A stretch of DNA of 64,000 nucleotides from positions 62,001 to 126,000 of the forward strand of contig JANQEA010000064.1 in assembly GCA_028278555.1 (NCBI GenBank), read 5' to 3'. How positions within the stretch are numbered: the stretch's first letter is position 1; each line of letters opens with the position of its first letter. The notes under the pieces were generated by a model. The model was given only the letters and a program-made list of their open reading frames with translations, did no database searches and was not told the DNA's origin. Of the stretch, positions 41,746 through 50,598 are shown piece by piece. This DNA is from Candidatus Bipolaricaulota bacterium (GTDB lineage Bacteria; Bipolaricaulota; Bipolaricaulia; UBA7950; UBA9294). The position numbers and the translations under genes were made by a program.

Positions 41746-42737
41746 GAGCGATCGTCCAGGATAGATACGGAGCGCCAGGAACTGTTCTGACGCTCCGAGA
41801 GATCGACAAACCGGTTCCGAAGGAAGGAGAAGTCCTCGTTCGAGTGGCCGCAGCATCGGTGCACCGCGGCGACTGCTTCCTCGTTCAAGGCAAGCCGTTC
41901 CTGATGCGGATGATGACCGGCCTCCTCCGGCCGAAGCCCGGGATCCCAGGGTTCGATATCGCCGGCCGCGTCGAGGCAATCGGAACGGGTGTCTCCGACT
42001 TCGCGGCAGGAGATGAGGTCTTCGGTAGCTGCGAGGGCGTCTTCGGCGCCTGCGCGGAGTTCGTCTGCGCGCAGGCCTCGAAGCTCGTTGGAAAGCCAGC
42101 CGGCGTCAGCTTCGAACAGGCGGCAGCCGTTCCGACGTCCGGGCTCGCAGCGCTTCACGGTCTTCGCGAAGCTGGCAGACTCGAGCCGGAGCAGAAGGTC
42201 CTGATCAACGGGGCGTCGGGAGGCGTCGGCAGCTTGGCCGTTCAGATTGCCAAGGTCCTCGGGGCCGAAGTCACCGGCGTCTGCAGCACACGAAACGTCG
42301 AGATGGTTCGATCGATCGGAGCAGATCATGTGGTCGACTACACGACCGAGGACTTCACGAACAGCGACCGGCGATACGATCTGATCCTCGACAATGTCGA
42401 GAATCGATCGCTCAAGGAGGTTCGGCGTGCTCTCGTGCCAAGAGGGACCTTGGTCTTGAACAGCGGCTCCGGCGCTGCGGGGCTCCGGCTGCTGATCCGC
42501 CTGATCAAGCCAATGCTGCTGGCCCCCTTCGTCCGGCAGAGGCTTGTCCGCTACCTCTCGGTGCCGAAGAAGGGGGATCTGGACTACTTGGCGGAGCTGC
42601 TCGAGTCTGGCCGACTGACGTCGGCGATCGATCGGACGTACCCACTGGAAGAGGTGCCTGCAGCGATGGATCATCTCTGCGCTGGCCATGCGCGTGGCAA
42701 AGTCGTCATCGCTGTTGAGGATGGGCAGACGGACTAG
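41742..42737 (+). CDS. MDR-superfamily NAD(P)-dependent oxidoreductase
   Basis: 331 residues. Typical MDR motifs (VRVAAASVHRGDCFLVQGKP, PGFDIAGRVEAIGTGVSDFAAGDEVFG, LINGASGGVGSLAVQIAKVLGAEVTGVCS). It belongs to the quinone-oxidoreductase/NADPH type and is only distantly related to the MDR at 40238, so the operon has two different dehydrogenases around a flavodoxin. ATGA overlap with the flavodoxin gene. Confidence 0.9.
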   Translation: MRAIVQDRYGAPGTVLTLREIDKPVPKEGEVLVRVAAASVHRGDCFLVQGKPFLMRMMTGLLRPKPGIPGFDIAGRVEAIGTGVSDFAAGDEVFGSCEGVFGACAEFVCAQASKLVGKPAGVSFEQAAAVPTSGLAALHGLREAGRLEPEQKVLINGASGGVGSLAVQIAKVLGAEVTGVCSTRNVEMVRSIGADHVVDYTTEDFTNSDRRYDLILDNVENRSLKEVRRALVPRGTLVLNSGSGAAGLRLLIRLIKPMLLAPFVRQRLVRYLSVPKKGDLDYLAELLESGRLTSAIDRTYPLEEVPAAMDHLCAGHARGKVVIAVEDGQTD

Positions 42738-42781
42738 CGCTCGGAGATCAGACTCACGTAGGGAAGAGGGAGGAACAGACG

Positions 42782-42952
42782 ATGAAGTGGGACGATCGAG
42801 CAGGGTTGGCCATCGGCGGCGGGACGATGATCGGACTCGGCGTGGGCTTCTTCTTCCTTCGGATGTCCCCACTCTACTTCGTGGGATGTCTCCTCGCAGG
42901 TATCGGCGTCGGCCTGGCCGTCGCGGCCATCATCTCGTCCAAAGGCGAGTAG
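42782..42952 (+). CDS. Small glycine-rich membrane protein
   Basis: 56 residues encoded ATG 42782 to TAG 42952, too short to be noticed easily. It has two helices (LAIGGGTMIGLGVGFFFL, LLAGIGVGLAVAAII). GGGAGG is upstream. It shares the GGTTMIGLGVGF-type core with the protein at 40024 and so marks the right end of the dehydrogenase operon. Function unknown. Confidence 0.65.
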   Translation: MKWDDRAGLAIGGGTMIGLGVGFFFLRMSPLYFVGCLLAGIGVGLAVAAIISSKGE

Positions 42953-42969
42953 ATTGACGGGGCGAGCGG

Positions 42970-44184
42970 CTACGATTCGCCCTCTCGAGATTGCCGCACC
43001 CACCACAGAATCGCGAACCCGATCGGGGCCATCACGACCAGGGCGAGTAGGCCTAGCAGCGGGAGCGCCTCAAGTCTGGTGAAGCCTAGAGCCAATGCAG
43101 GAAGGGCGCCGAGAAGCATCGTCCCTCCAGCGATGTAGTGGATCCGTCGAATGTCGGTCGAGTGCCGGACGATGCGGACCAACCCGCCAATCGCAAGAAG
43201 CGTCAGCGCCACCATACCGACGAGAATCCATCGAGCATCTGCGCTTAGGTGCTCCCCGGCGTGCAATGCGGCATGGGAGACAGAGGCACCCGTACCGGCA
43301 ATCCCCATCGTGAGGAACAGGTGGAAGTAGAACCAGCCGATGATCCCCTGCGGCCCTCGCTTGGGAGTCAGCCCAGCAGCGGTGTCGAAGTAGATCCACC
43401 AGAGGCCGACGGCGATCATCGTTCCAGCTGCAGCCACGCCGAAGAGGCCCCAGCTGAGATGATGGTGCCCTGCCACGCCACTGATGACGCCGGCGATCAC
43501 TTCGCCGAGGACGATGATGGTGAACAGTCCCAGCCGCTCTGCGAGCGAGGGCGTGACTTCCGAAGAAAGCTCGACCTGCGCTCTCACCTCCTCGCGCGTG
43601 CGGTGAAGCGACATGATGAGGACGGGCAGGAGGAAGGAGATCGAGATTCCTGCTCCCCAACACCACAGCCTCCATGCCTCGGGCACGAAGACCGAGACAG
43701 CGAACAGGATCGCACAGGCAAGCATCGCGCTCGAGTAGGGCCTGGAGAGCGGACGATGGTCTGGATCGTGCACACCGGTCCGCCACCAGAGATACGTCAG
43801 GATGAGCTGATACGCCGCGTACGAAAGGGCGAACCCGACGAAGGAGTGATGCAGTGGATCGTGCGCGAAGATGGCCATCGCGACGACGGCGAACATCTGC
43901 AGGAAGGTCAGAACCCTGGCGCGGAAGTCGTCGGAGCCATGATTCTCGTGATAGAGACTCCCATTCAGCCACGCCCACCAGACGATCAAGAACAGGAGCG
44001 CGAACTCGCCGAGGCCGACAAGCCCCATGTGCGCGGAGAGTCCGTGGGCCACGCGGGCAATCAGGACGACGAAGACCAGGTCATAGAAGAGCTCGAGGAA
44101 CGTGACGCGCCGCTCATCCGGCCGATCGCGCAGAGCGCGTGGGGGATGCCAGAGGTCCTGAAGTCGGTGTCGTCTTGGGCTCAC
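42970..44184 (-). CDS. Low-temperature-requirement A (LtrA) family membrane protein
   Basis: 404 residues with about twelve membrane helices. The LtrA signature VTFLELFYDLVFVVLIARVAHGL is at the N-terminus, with EHLS and GEVIAGVISGVAG motifs later. Known members are needed for growth at low temperature in Listeria; the molecular role is unknown. GTG 44184 has GGAGAG close upstream; a TTG at 44211 would add a short extension. Confidence 0.85.
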   Translation of the reverse strand: MSPRRHRLQDLWHPPRALRDRPDERRVTFLELFYDLVFVVLIARVAHGLSAHMGLVGLGEFALLFLIVWWAWLNGSLYHENHGSDDFRARVLTFLQMFAVVAMAIFAHDPLHHSFVGFALSYAAYQLILTYLWWRTGVHDPDHRPLSRPYSSAMLACAILFAVSVFVPEAWRLWCWGAGISISFLLPVLIMSLHRTREEVRAQVELSSEVTPSLAERLGLFTIIVLGEVIAGVISGVAGHHHLSWGLFGVAAAGTMIAVGLWWIYFDTAAGLTPKRGPQGIIGWFYFHLFLTMGIAGTGASVSHAALHAGEHLSADARWILVGMVALTLLAIGGLVRIVRHSTDIRRIHYIAGGTMLLGALPALALGFTRLEALPLLGLLALVVMAPIGFAILWWVRQSREGES

Positions 44185-44216
44185 GCGCTCTCCATTCCTG
44201 CCCTCCAGCAACGCAG

Positions 44217-45392
44217 CTACGGACTCGCGGAGTCGTCCTGAACTCGAAGTGCCTCGATCTCATCGAGGCTCTGCGCCGTGGAGACAACGATCGTTTCTTC
44301 GACGATGCCCGCTTCGAGTTCGACGATGGCTTCCCAGATCCAGGCAGGGACCGTCGCCCGATTCCCCGCCCAGTTCGACAGCGTCTCGTAGAAGGAGTCC
44401 TCCGAGATGGCGCCTGCACTCATGCCGAAGCCGATGAACTCCACAAGGTCGTCCAGCCCGCTGATCCCGAGCGCGCTTTCGGCCAGGCCGAGGCTCCGGA
44501 TTCCTCCCTCGAATGTGCCGTTGACCACCCCCTCGACAGCCAGGAGGGTCGCTCTGTCGATCCGCTTCATCGCACTCGCCAACCCGTAATGGCCGCCACC
44601 CAGGTAATCCTGATTCGCATCCACGCCGAAGTAGTAGGGAGGTCCCGTGGATGTTCCAACCGATTCATGATGCTCCGTGATCGCCTCGTGAATCCCGAGG
44701 CCGAGCGCACCGGCAACGTTGAAGACCGAGCCGGCTCCCATCGCGAGCATCGCTTCGGCGGCAGCCTTACCGATGGCGATGTCTCGGAACGTCCCGGCGT
44801 AGGTGTAGAGAACCTCCACGTCGCTCCTTGTGCCCGTGGCTTCGAGGAAGCGTGTCTGCCCCCACGCAACCCCGAAACGATAGCCGGCTTCGAAGTTGTG
44901 GAGCACGGGCATCGTCATGCCGAGCACGATCCCCACATGGGAGATGCCGTAGTGCGAAGCCGTCATCGCCGCCAGGGCGCCGATCAGAGCGGACACCTCG
45001 TTGTCGCGGAAGACGATCGCCATCACATTCGGTCGATCGGGTACATACCCTCCCACGGTCACAAAGCGCTGATCGGGGTACTCGTCAGCAGCCTGCGAGA
45101 TCGCATCCGCAAGGAGCGATCCGAAGCTGATGATCAGATCGAATTCCCCCGTGCGAGCGAGATTCCGAAGGTTCGGCAGATTGTCGGAAGCCGACACGCT
45201 CTGAACGGTCACGAGCTCCAGCCCGAAGCGGTCCGCCGCCTCGCTTGCCCCCTTGTATCCCATATCGTTGAACGACAGATCGCCCCGTCCGCCATCCAGG
45301 AGGACGGCAATTCTGTTCGTGAGCGCTGAACCCGACACGGCCGGGATCAGCAAGAGCAAGAGCACCACAAGACTCCGTCGGAATGCATTCAT
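44217..45392 (-). CDS. BMP-family ABC-transporter substrate-binding protein (nucleoside-type)
   Basis: 391 residues. A signal peptide (SLVVLLLLLIPAVSGSA) precedes a Med/BMP domain (IAVLLDGGRGDLSFNDMGYKGASEAADRFG, FDLIISFGSLLADAISQAADEYPDQRFVTVGG, SHVGIVLGMTMPVLHNFEAGYRFG). Such proteins bind nucleosides or similar solutes for import. No permease or ATPase gene lies nearby. ATG 45392 with AAGGAGC upstream. Confidence 0.88.
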   Translation of the reverse strand: MNAFRRSLVVLLLLLIPAVSGSALTNRIAVLLDGGRGDLSFNDMGYKGASEAADRFGLELVTVQSVSASDNLPNLRNLARTGEFDLIISFGSLLADAISQAADEYPDQRFVTVGGYVPDRPNVMAIVFRDNEVSALIGALAAMTASHYGISHVGIVLGMTMPVLHNFEAGYRFGVAWGQTRFLEATGTRSDVEVLYTYAGTFRDIAIGKAAAEAMLAMGAGSVFNVAGALGLGIHEAITEHHESVGTSTGPPYYFGVDANQDYLGGGHYGLASAMKRIDRATLLAVEGVVNGTFEGGIRSLGLAESALGISGLDDLVEFIGFGMSAGAISEDSFYETLSNWAGNRATVPAWIWEAIVELEAGIVEETIVVSTAQSLDEIEALRVQDDSASP

Positions 45393-45491
45393 CTCTGTCT
45401 TCGCTCCTTCCAGCAAGAACGAGGGACGGCTCGCGCCCACTCCACAGCCATGGCGAGCACGAACGACACCGAGGTGTCTCCTCTGGTGGTT

Positions 45492-46136
45492 CTAAGTCTC
45501 CGTGAACTCCCTCAGCAATGCCTCAATGGCGTCCCGGAAGACCTCCTTCAGGTGATCGGGATCCATCGGGTAGCCGGATGCGTCGATGGCGGCCTGCTGC
45601 TTCTCCGTCGGGCTCCAGACCGGAGCCATCCCGATCAGGAGCGATGAACTCGCCTGGAGGAAATCGGCGACCGCCTGCCCGTCGCGGAACGGCAACGCGC
45701 CTGCCAGCGCCTCGCCCAGCTGTCCGAGGTCCGACATCAGCTCGATCTTGAAAGCGGTCAGCCGTTCGACCGAGGAGTTTCGCTCCAGGATCGGGAAGAG
45801 GACGGAGAGCAGCTCGATCATCCGCTCCTCTTGAATGCTCTTCTCGGACCAGATCGCCGCAAGCGCTTCCGCGGTCCAATCGGCCTTCGAGCGGATCGCC
45901 TCGACGATGTCACAGCACCAAGCTCGAAGGTCTTCCTTCAGGAGTTCGAGATAGACCTCCTCTTTCGTCGAGAAGTACTTGTAGACGTTGGAGCGCGTCC
46001 AGCCGGCTTCGCGGGCGATCATCGCGATGGTGATCCCCGCCAGCGGCGTTGACTCGTACAGCCGGGCGGCGGCATTCGTCAGCTCGCGGATGCGCTCTGC
46101 CTTCTGTTCGTCGCTTCTCGCACGCTGCCAGGCCAT
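45492..46136 (-). CDS. TetR-family repressor
   Basis: 214 residues. The N-terminal HTH (IRELTNAAARLYESTPLAGITIAMIAREAGWTRSNVYKYFSTKEEVYLELL) is typical; the C-terminal ligand domain is helical. It is the last gene of the SDR-DUF362-tetR operon and probably controls the twin palindromes at 48167-48207. The ligand is unknown. Confidence 0.92.
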   Translation of the reverse strand: MAWQRARSDEQKAERIRELTNAAARLYESTPLAGITIAMIAREAGWTRSNVYKYFSTKEEVYLELLKEDLRAWCCDIVEAIRSKADWTAEALAAIWSEKSIQEERMIELLSVLFPILERNSSVERLTAFKIELMSDLGQLGEALAGALPFRDGQAVADFLQASSSLLIGMAPVWSPTEKQQAAIDASGYPMDPDHLKEVFRDAIEALLREFTET

Positions 46137-46192
46137 CGTCCCTCGTTTCTCGATCGCGTCATCTTCCCCGATTCGGGCACGCTCTCAAAGGG

Positions 46193-47260
46193 CTATGCAG
46201 GCTGAAGTACCTGGATCTCCTGCAATGTGTAGTCCTGAGAACCCATGCCGATGCGTTCCGCATACGCGATCGTTCGCTGACCTCGGAACCTTCGTCCCCG
46301 CTCCGCCGCCATGTCACAGCACGCCTTGTCGATGGCAACCGGATCGGTCGACGCGAAGATCCCGAAGTCGTCCATGACAGGCCTCATCTTCCGTCCCTCG
46401 CAGTCGCAGCCACGGGTGATGTTCATGGCGAAGTTCATGTAGAGGTTTCGCTTCCCGAGCTGCGCCGCATAGGCGCCTTCGGCGAGCCGCTCGCCGAACG
46501 AGTTCCCCATCCCCGCAAGCATGCTCACCACGCCCCGAGCCGACATGACCGAGATCGCCTTGTGAGGACAGGTCGCCATGCAGGCACCGCACCCCACGCA
46601 CTTGTCATGGTCAATGTACGATCGCTTCTCCTCGATGACGAGTGCATCCTCGTGGCACCGGGTTTGGCAGAGCTTGCATCGCTTGCACTTCCGGTTGCTG
46701 ATCTGAGGCTTCACGCCACGGTGCATCGCGAGCTTCCCGCCCTTGGCGGCGCACCCCATCCCGAGCTGCTTAATCGCCCCGCCGAAGCCGGCCATCATGT
46801 GCCCCTTGAAGTGGGCGAGCACGAGCACCTGGTCGTAGTCGCTGAACGCCCCTCCCACCTTGAATGTCTTGAAGTGCTTCTTGTTGATCTCGACTTCGGT
46901 GAAGTGTTCGCCCGCTTCCCCGTCGGCGAACATGATGGGAAGCCGAGTGAATCCATGCTCCCGGGCCGTCTGCTCGTGCACGTCGCTCCGGTAGCGCTTG
47001 CCGCCGTAGAGAACGCTCGTCTCCATGAAGCAGGGTTCGACGCCCCTCTCCTCGAGGAGGTCGATGACGCCATCGTAGGTCTCCGACCTCACGTACGTCA
47101 CGTTCCCCGCCTCGCCGAAGTGGACCTTCAGCGGAATTCGCTCTGCGAGAGCGACGTTCTCCCTCTCGATGAGCGTCGCCAGCAGCGTCTTCGAGACCTC
47201 CTGGATCGTCCCGATGTCAGTTCCATTCTCGATCCTCTGCCAGTAAACCGTTGATGCCAT
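46193..47260 (-). CDS. DUF362 protein with two [4Fe-4S] ferredoxin motifs
   Basis: 355 residues. A DUF362 region (N-terminus to ~180, VYWQRIENGTDIG; FSDYDQVLVLAHFKGHMMAGFGGAIKQLGMG) is followed by CKRCKLCQTRCHEDALVIEEKRSYIDHDKCVGCGACMATCPHKAI, two CxxCxxC-x3-C clusters, and a C-terminal DUF362 half. An electron-transfer protein of unknown partner. The ATG at 47260 is preferred over 47269. It follows the SDR gene by 47 bp. Confidence 0.88.
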   Translation of the reverse strand: MASTVYWQRIENGTDIGTIQEVSKTLLATLIERENVALAERIPLKVHFGEAGNVTYVRSETYDGVIDLLEERGVEPCFMETSVLYGGKRYRSDVHEQTAREHGFTRLPIMFADGEAGEHFTEVEINKKHFKTFKVGGAFSDYDQVLVLAHFKGHMMAGFGGAIKQLGMGCAAKGGKLAMHRGVKPQISNRKCKRCKLCQTRCHEDALVIEEKRSYIDHDKCVGCGACMATCPHKAISVMSARGVVSMLAGMGNSFGERLAEGAYAAQLGKRNLYMNFAMNITRGCDCEGRKMRPVMDDFGIFASTDPVAIDKACCDMAAERGRRFRGQRTIAYAERIGMGSQDYTLQEIQVLQPA

Positions 47261-47307
47261 TCCTTGCATCCCTCCCTTCTTGCGGACGAAGTCCTCGCCG
47301 TTCGTCC

Positions 47308-48147
47308 TTACCCCATGAACCGCTTGAGTACCCAATCGAAGACGCGGTCTCCGAACCACTTTCGGATGAAGAGCATGGGTCGAGCCATGTAGCCGGCGAC
47401 GTAGCGCGTGCGCGGGCGACGAGCCTGCAATGCCTTCGAGATGACGTTGGCGATCAGCGAGGGCGGAGATCCGGCGCTCCCACGCTCGTACGTGCGCCGA
47501 GTCATCTCGGCCATACGTTGGATTCGCTCGTGGTAGGCACCACCTTTCGAGCGCTTGAGCATCGGTTCGAGCATGACGTCGCCGAACTCGGTTTCAATGC
47601 CTCCAGGCTCGATAATGATGACGTCGATGCCAAAGGGCGCGACCTCGTACCGCAGGCAGTCCGACCAGCCTTCGAGGGCGTGCTTCGTCGCGTGATACCA
47701 AGCCCCGAAGGGCGTGTAGATCCTGCCCCCCATCGACGTGATGTTGACGACCTTGCCCAAGCCTTGTTCACGCATGTGCGGCAAGACGAGCTGCGTGATC
47801 CGCGCCAGCCCGAAGACGTTGACGTCGAACTGATAGCGTGCGTCTTCCATCGAGGTGTCTTCAACAGCGCCGTATGTCGCGAATCCGGCGTTGTTGACCA
47901 GGATGTCAACGCCGCCGTGCGCCTCCTCGATCTGCCGAAGCCCTGCGAGGAGATCCTCCTCCACTGTGACATCCATCTTGAGCGGGATACCCCCCAGCTT
48001 CTTGAGGTTCTCCATCCGCTCCGCGCGTCGTGCGGCGCCGTAGACGACATAGCCATCTCTCAGGAGCCTCTCCGCCGTCGCTTTCCCGATGCCCGATGAC
48101 GCTCCCGTCACCAGGACAACCTTCTTGCTTGCTGTTGCCACTTCCAT
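47308..48147 (-). CDS. Short-chain dehydrogenase/reductase (SDR)
   Basis: 279 residues, classical SDR. The cofactor motif VTGASSGIGKAT, NNAG, the Ser in NITSMGG and active-site YHATK are intact. NAD(P)-dependent oxidation or reduction of an unknown substrate. It is the first gene of the TetR-controlled operon, with GGAGAGCG upstream of the ATG. Confidence 0.93.
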   Translation of the reverse strand: MEVATASKKVVLVTGASSGIGKATAERLLRDGYVVYGAARRAERMENLKKLGGIPLKMDVTVEEDLLAGLRQIEEAHGGVDILVNNAGFATYGAVEDTSMEDARYQFDVNVFGLARITQLVLPHMREQGLGKVVNITSMGGRIYTPFGAWYHATKHALEGWSDCLRYEVAPFGIDVIIIEPGGIETEFGDVMLEPMLKRSKGGAYHERIQRMAEMTRRTYERGSAGSPPSLIANVISKALQARRPRTRYVAGYMARPMLFIRKWFGDRVFDWVLKRFMG

Positions 48148-48166
48148 CGCTCTCCTTGACGCGTAA

Positions 48167-48214
48167 GAGACGCCGCGTCTCGAATACTGTACGAGACACC
48201 GTGTCTCTTGTCAA
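48167..48214 (-). promoter_or_regulatory. TetR-regulated promoter with two palindromic operators
   Basis: -35 TTGACA (48209-48214), 17-bp spacer, -10 TACAGT (48186-48191). Two perfect 15-bp palindromes with the shared arm GAGAC: GAGACAC-x-GTGTCTC (48193-48207, inside the spacer) and GAGACGC-x-GCGTCTC (48167-48181, just downstream of the -10). Occupancy of either would block transcription. Confidence 0.85.
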
Positions 48215-48291
48215 GGTCAGCGCATAGACGCAAGCTCGGCCGGTATCATTCGGGTAGAAGCAGCTTGGAGTTCACGCACCAGGAGGTTGGA

Positions 48292-48813
48292 ATGGCTCCA
48301 CCCTATGACTACGAACGTGGATACCAGGAGACGGACCACCTCTGCGGAGAGCCGTTCCCCGAGTTCGTGCGTTTCTTCGACGACTACGAGAGGCCGGGAG
48401 CAGATATCCTCGATCTCGGGTGTGGCCAAGGGCGCGACGCACTCCTCGCCGCGAAACATGGCCACCATGTTCTCGGGGTTGACCACTCGCCCACGGGAAT
48501 CCGTCAGATGCTCGAGGAGGCCCAGCAGAAAGGACTCGACGTTCGCGGGATCGTCGCCGATCTCGCGGAGTACGAGATCGAAGGGACCTTCGACGTCATC
48601 ATCATCGACCGCGTGCTGCACATCCTCTCGGAGTCAGCGCGCGCGGCGCTCCTCGAGCAGGTGGCCACTCATGTGAACGCCAGCGGCCACGTGTTGATCG
48701 CCGACATGCCGAAGAACAAGCCTGCCATCCGCTCTGCCTTCACACTCGCCTCCGGTCCTTGGCATGTCGCTCTGGACAAGAAGGGGCTTCTCTTCCTTCA
48801 GAGATCCGCGTAG
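48292..48813 (+). CDS. Class I SAM-dependent methyltransferase
   Basis: 173 residues. SAM motif I LDLGCGQGRDALLAAKHG and motif DVIIIDRVLHIL. The substrate is unknown. AGGAGG precedes ATG 48292, which gives the natural start; the frame extends upstream without a better start. Confidence 0.9.
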   Translation: MAPPYDYERGYQETDHLCGEPFPEFVRFFDDYERPGADILDLGCGQGRDALLAAKHGHHVLGVDHSPTGIRQMLEEAQQKGLDVRGIVADLAEYEIEGTFDVIIIDRVLHILSESARAALLEQVATHVNASGHVLIADMPKNKPAIRSAFTLASGPWHVALDKKGLLFLQRSA

Positions 48814-48890
48814 GCTTCCTGGCACTCCATCGACGGCTGCGCAAGCCGATCGAGCCTCAGCAGGTGATCTGGCCTATGCACGGCGAGCGC

Positions 48891-48918
48891 TTGACTGCGA
48901 AGACAATATGTCTACAAT
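48891..48918 (+). promoter_or_regulatory. Promoter of HTH-nucleotidyltransferase gene
   Basis: -35 TTGACT (48891-48896), 16-bp spacer, -10 TACAAT (48913-48918), then 10 nt to ATG 48929, leaving room for only a 3-nt leader. Confidence 0.65.
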
Positions 48919-48928
48919 CGCCGACAGA

Positions 48929-49504
48929 ATGTCTACGACCAGTCTCGCGGAAGCGTTGTTCCCAAGAACAAGACGAAGCGTCCTGCACGAGCTGACGGAG
49001 AGTCACGAGGGTCTGCACCTTCGCGAGCTGGAAAGAAGAACTGGCGTGAACAGCCGACATCTGCTCAGGGAACTCCACTCACTTCGGAACGCCGGCCTTC
49101 TGACAGCAAAGAACGTCGGCAACCAGATCATCTATCACTTGAACCCAGATTGCCCGATCTACAACGAGGTGAGGTCCATCGTGCGCAAGACGCTGGGCTT
49201 AGCTCACATACTTCGAGAGGCACTCGAGCCGCTTGCTGCCAAGATCGAAATCGCCTACGTCTACGGTAGTCTGGCTCAAGGCACGGAACGATCTGACAGC
49301 GACGTCGATCTGATGATCGTCGGCGACATATCTCTTCGCGAGATCAGTCCACTGCTAGCAGAAGCACATCGTGCGATCCGGCGCGAGATCAGCCCAACCC
49401 TCTACCGATCCCAGGAGTATGCGAAGGCACTGGAAGACGGCACCTCGTTTGTGCGACGCGTTCACGACGGCCCGCGAATCGATCTGATAGGGGGTAACGC
49501 GTGA
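48929..49504 (+). CDS. Winged-helix-nucleotidyltransferase (MNT-type) fusion
   Basis: 191 residues. A DNA-binding wHTH (~20-75: SVLHELTESHEGLHLRELERRTGVNSRHLLRELHSLRNAGLLTAKNVGNQIIYHL) is fused to a small nucleotidyltransferase domain (~105-190: VYGSLAQGTERSDSDVDLMIVGD with the GS...DxD catalytic pattern). This combination is common in MNT/HEPN-like and self-regulating toxin-antitoxin modules. ATG 48929 agrees with the adjacent promoter. Its stop overlaps a small ORF at 49501. Confidence 0.8.
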   Translation: MSTTSLAEALFPRTRRSVLHELTESHEGLHLRELERRTGVNSRHLLRELHSLRNAGLLTAKNVGNQIIYHLNPDCPIYNEVRSIVRKTLGLAHILREALEPLAAKIEIAYVYGSLAQGTERSDSDVDLMIVGDISLREISPLLAEAHRAIRREISPTLYRSQEYAKALEDGTSFVRRVHDGPRIDLIGGNA

Positions 49505-49656
49505 GCCTTGAGGAGATGCTCCTTCGCATCTACCTGCTGATGTATGGCAAGAGGTCGCGCATCCGCGAGATCGTTCGGGCGCTGCAGGCGGGGCAGCTCC
49601 GCGACGGTCGCTACCGGCCTAGTCAGAGCCAGCTCGCCTGGTGCATGCTGGGATGA
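49501..49656 (+). CDS. 51-residue ORF overlapping the nucleotidyltransferase gene
   Basis: GTG 49501 overlaps the stop of the preceding gene (GTGA). It encodes MSLEEMLLRIYLLMYGKRSRIREIVRALQAGQ... (51 residues), basic and helical. It could be a truncated partner (for example a HEPN-like toxin remnant) or just chance. The coupling argues for translation. Confidence 0.35.
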   Translation: MSLEEMLLRIYLLMYGKRSRIREIVRALQAGQLRDGRYRPSQSQLAWCMLG

Positions 49657-49907
49657 GATCCGGTGCGGGTCGTTCCGCCATCGGCCAAGAGGGCCCCGGA
49701 GGCGTCCACTCGCGGATGATGGCTCGGTCGGCCGTGTCGCTCTGCCGGTAGCTCTGCTACTTGAACCACGATGCCCTAGCGTCAAGCCACGGATGTATGG
49801 AGTAGGATGCTGAAGTCCGATGGTTGCGTGTTGTGCCGTTGCAGCTCCACGATCGATTCTCACTGCTGACCCGCGGAATCCGGGAATCAAGGTCTGGCCC
49901 TCGCGCA
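49657..49907. other. Intergenic region
   Basis: About 250 bp with no coding region I can support, no repeat and no clear terminator. Confidence 0.4.
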
Positions 49908-50471
49908 CTAGCGTCCTTCTTGCTCTGCCCCTTGGCTCAGCTGAAAGGATTCTCCATACACGGATTCATAGGACAGATCCACTGCGGTTCGCGCAAAGAA
50001 CTCCTTGAGGAATTCGCCCCTCGAAGAGGTCCAGTCCTCTTCGCGAATCTCGAACATCAGCACGAACTCACCTTGAAGAATGGCGCATTTCTCCATCTCA
50101 TCTAGGTTCGATTGGCTGACTCGAAAGTCCTTCTGCGACTCCATTCCCTCTCGTCCAGTCTCAGTCACGTTGGCAATCCACTCGTTCGCGAGCGACTCGA
50201 CGAGCCGACTGAACGATACTACAGAACCGTCAAGGTAGACAGTCACGTCCGTGATCCAGGCGGGCCCCAATCCGCCATTGTAGACGTATAGACCGATCCC
50301 AGGAACTTGCACATTCGGATAGGCACTGAATCGCATCTCAAGATAGGGCTGAACGGAAAGCCGAGCATGCTTCCGCTGTTGGTACCCTTCGAAGACACCG
50401 AGGCCAAGCGCACACGCTGCGATCAAGACGGACACGCACGCAATCCGGTTGGCACGCCACCACTCACGCAT
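49908..50471 (-). CDS. Membrane-anchored protein of unknown function
   Basis: 187 residues. One N-terminal membrane helix (IACVSVLIAACALGLGVFEGYQQ) and a C-terminal beta-rich domain (LSVQPYLEMRFSAYPN, GIGLYVYNGGLGPAWITDV). Proteins of this shape are common among accessory genes and have no known role. GGGAGGAGAG precedes the ATG. It sits next to the AbiE system. Confidence 0.7.
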   Translation of the reverse strand: MREWWRANRIACVSVLIAACALGLGVFEGYQQRKHARLSVQPYLEMRFSAYPNVQVPGIGLYVYNGGLGPAWITDVTVYLDGSVVSFSRLVESLANEWIANVTETGREGMESQKDFRVSQSNLDEMEKCAILQGEFVLMFEIREEDWTSSRGEFLKEFFARTAVDLSYESVYGESFQLSQGAEQEGR

Positions 50472-50598
50472 CTCTCCTCCCTATCAGCGCCGCCTGCTCA
50501 TAACGGGCACACCTGCCAGTCCACTCGACTCCACAGCGAAATTCCGAGGACACAGTACTCATCACACCGGAAACACCAGCCTTGGGCATCCAGACGCG

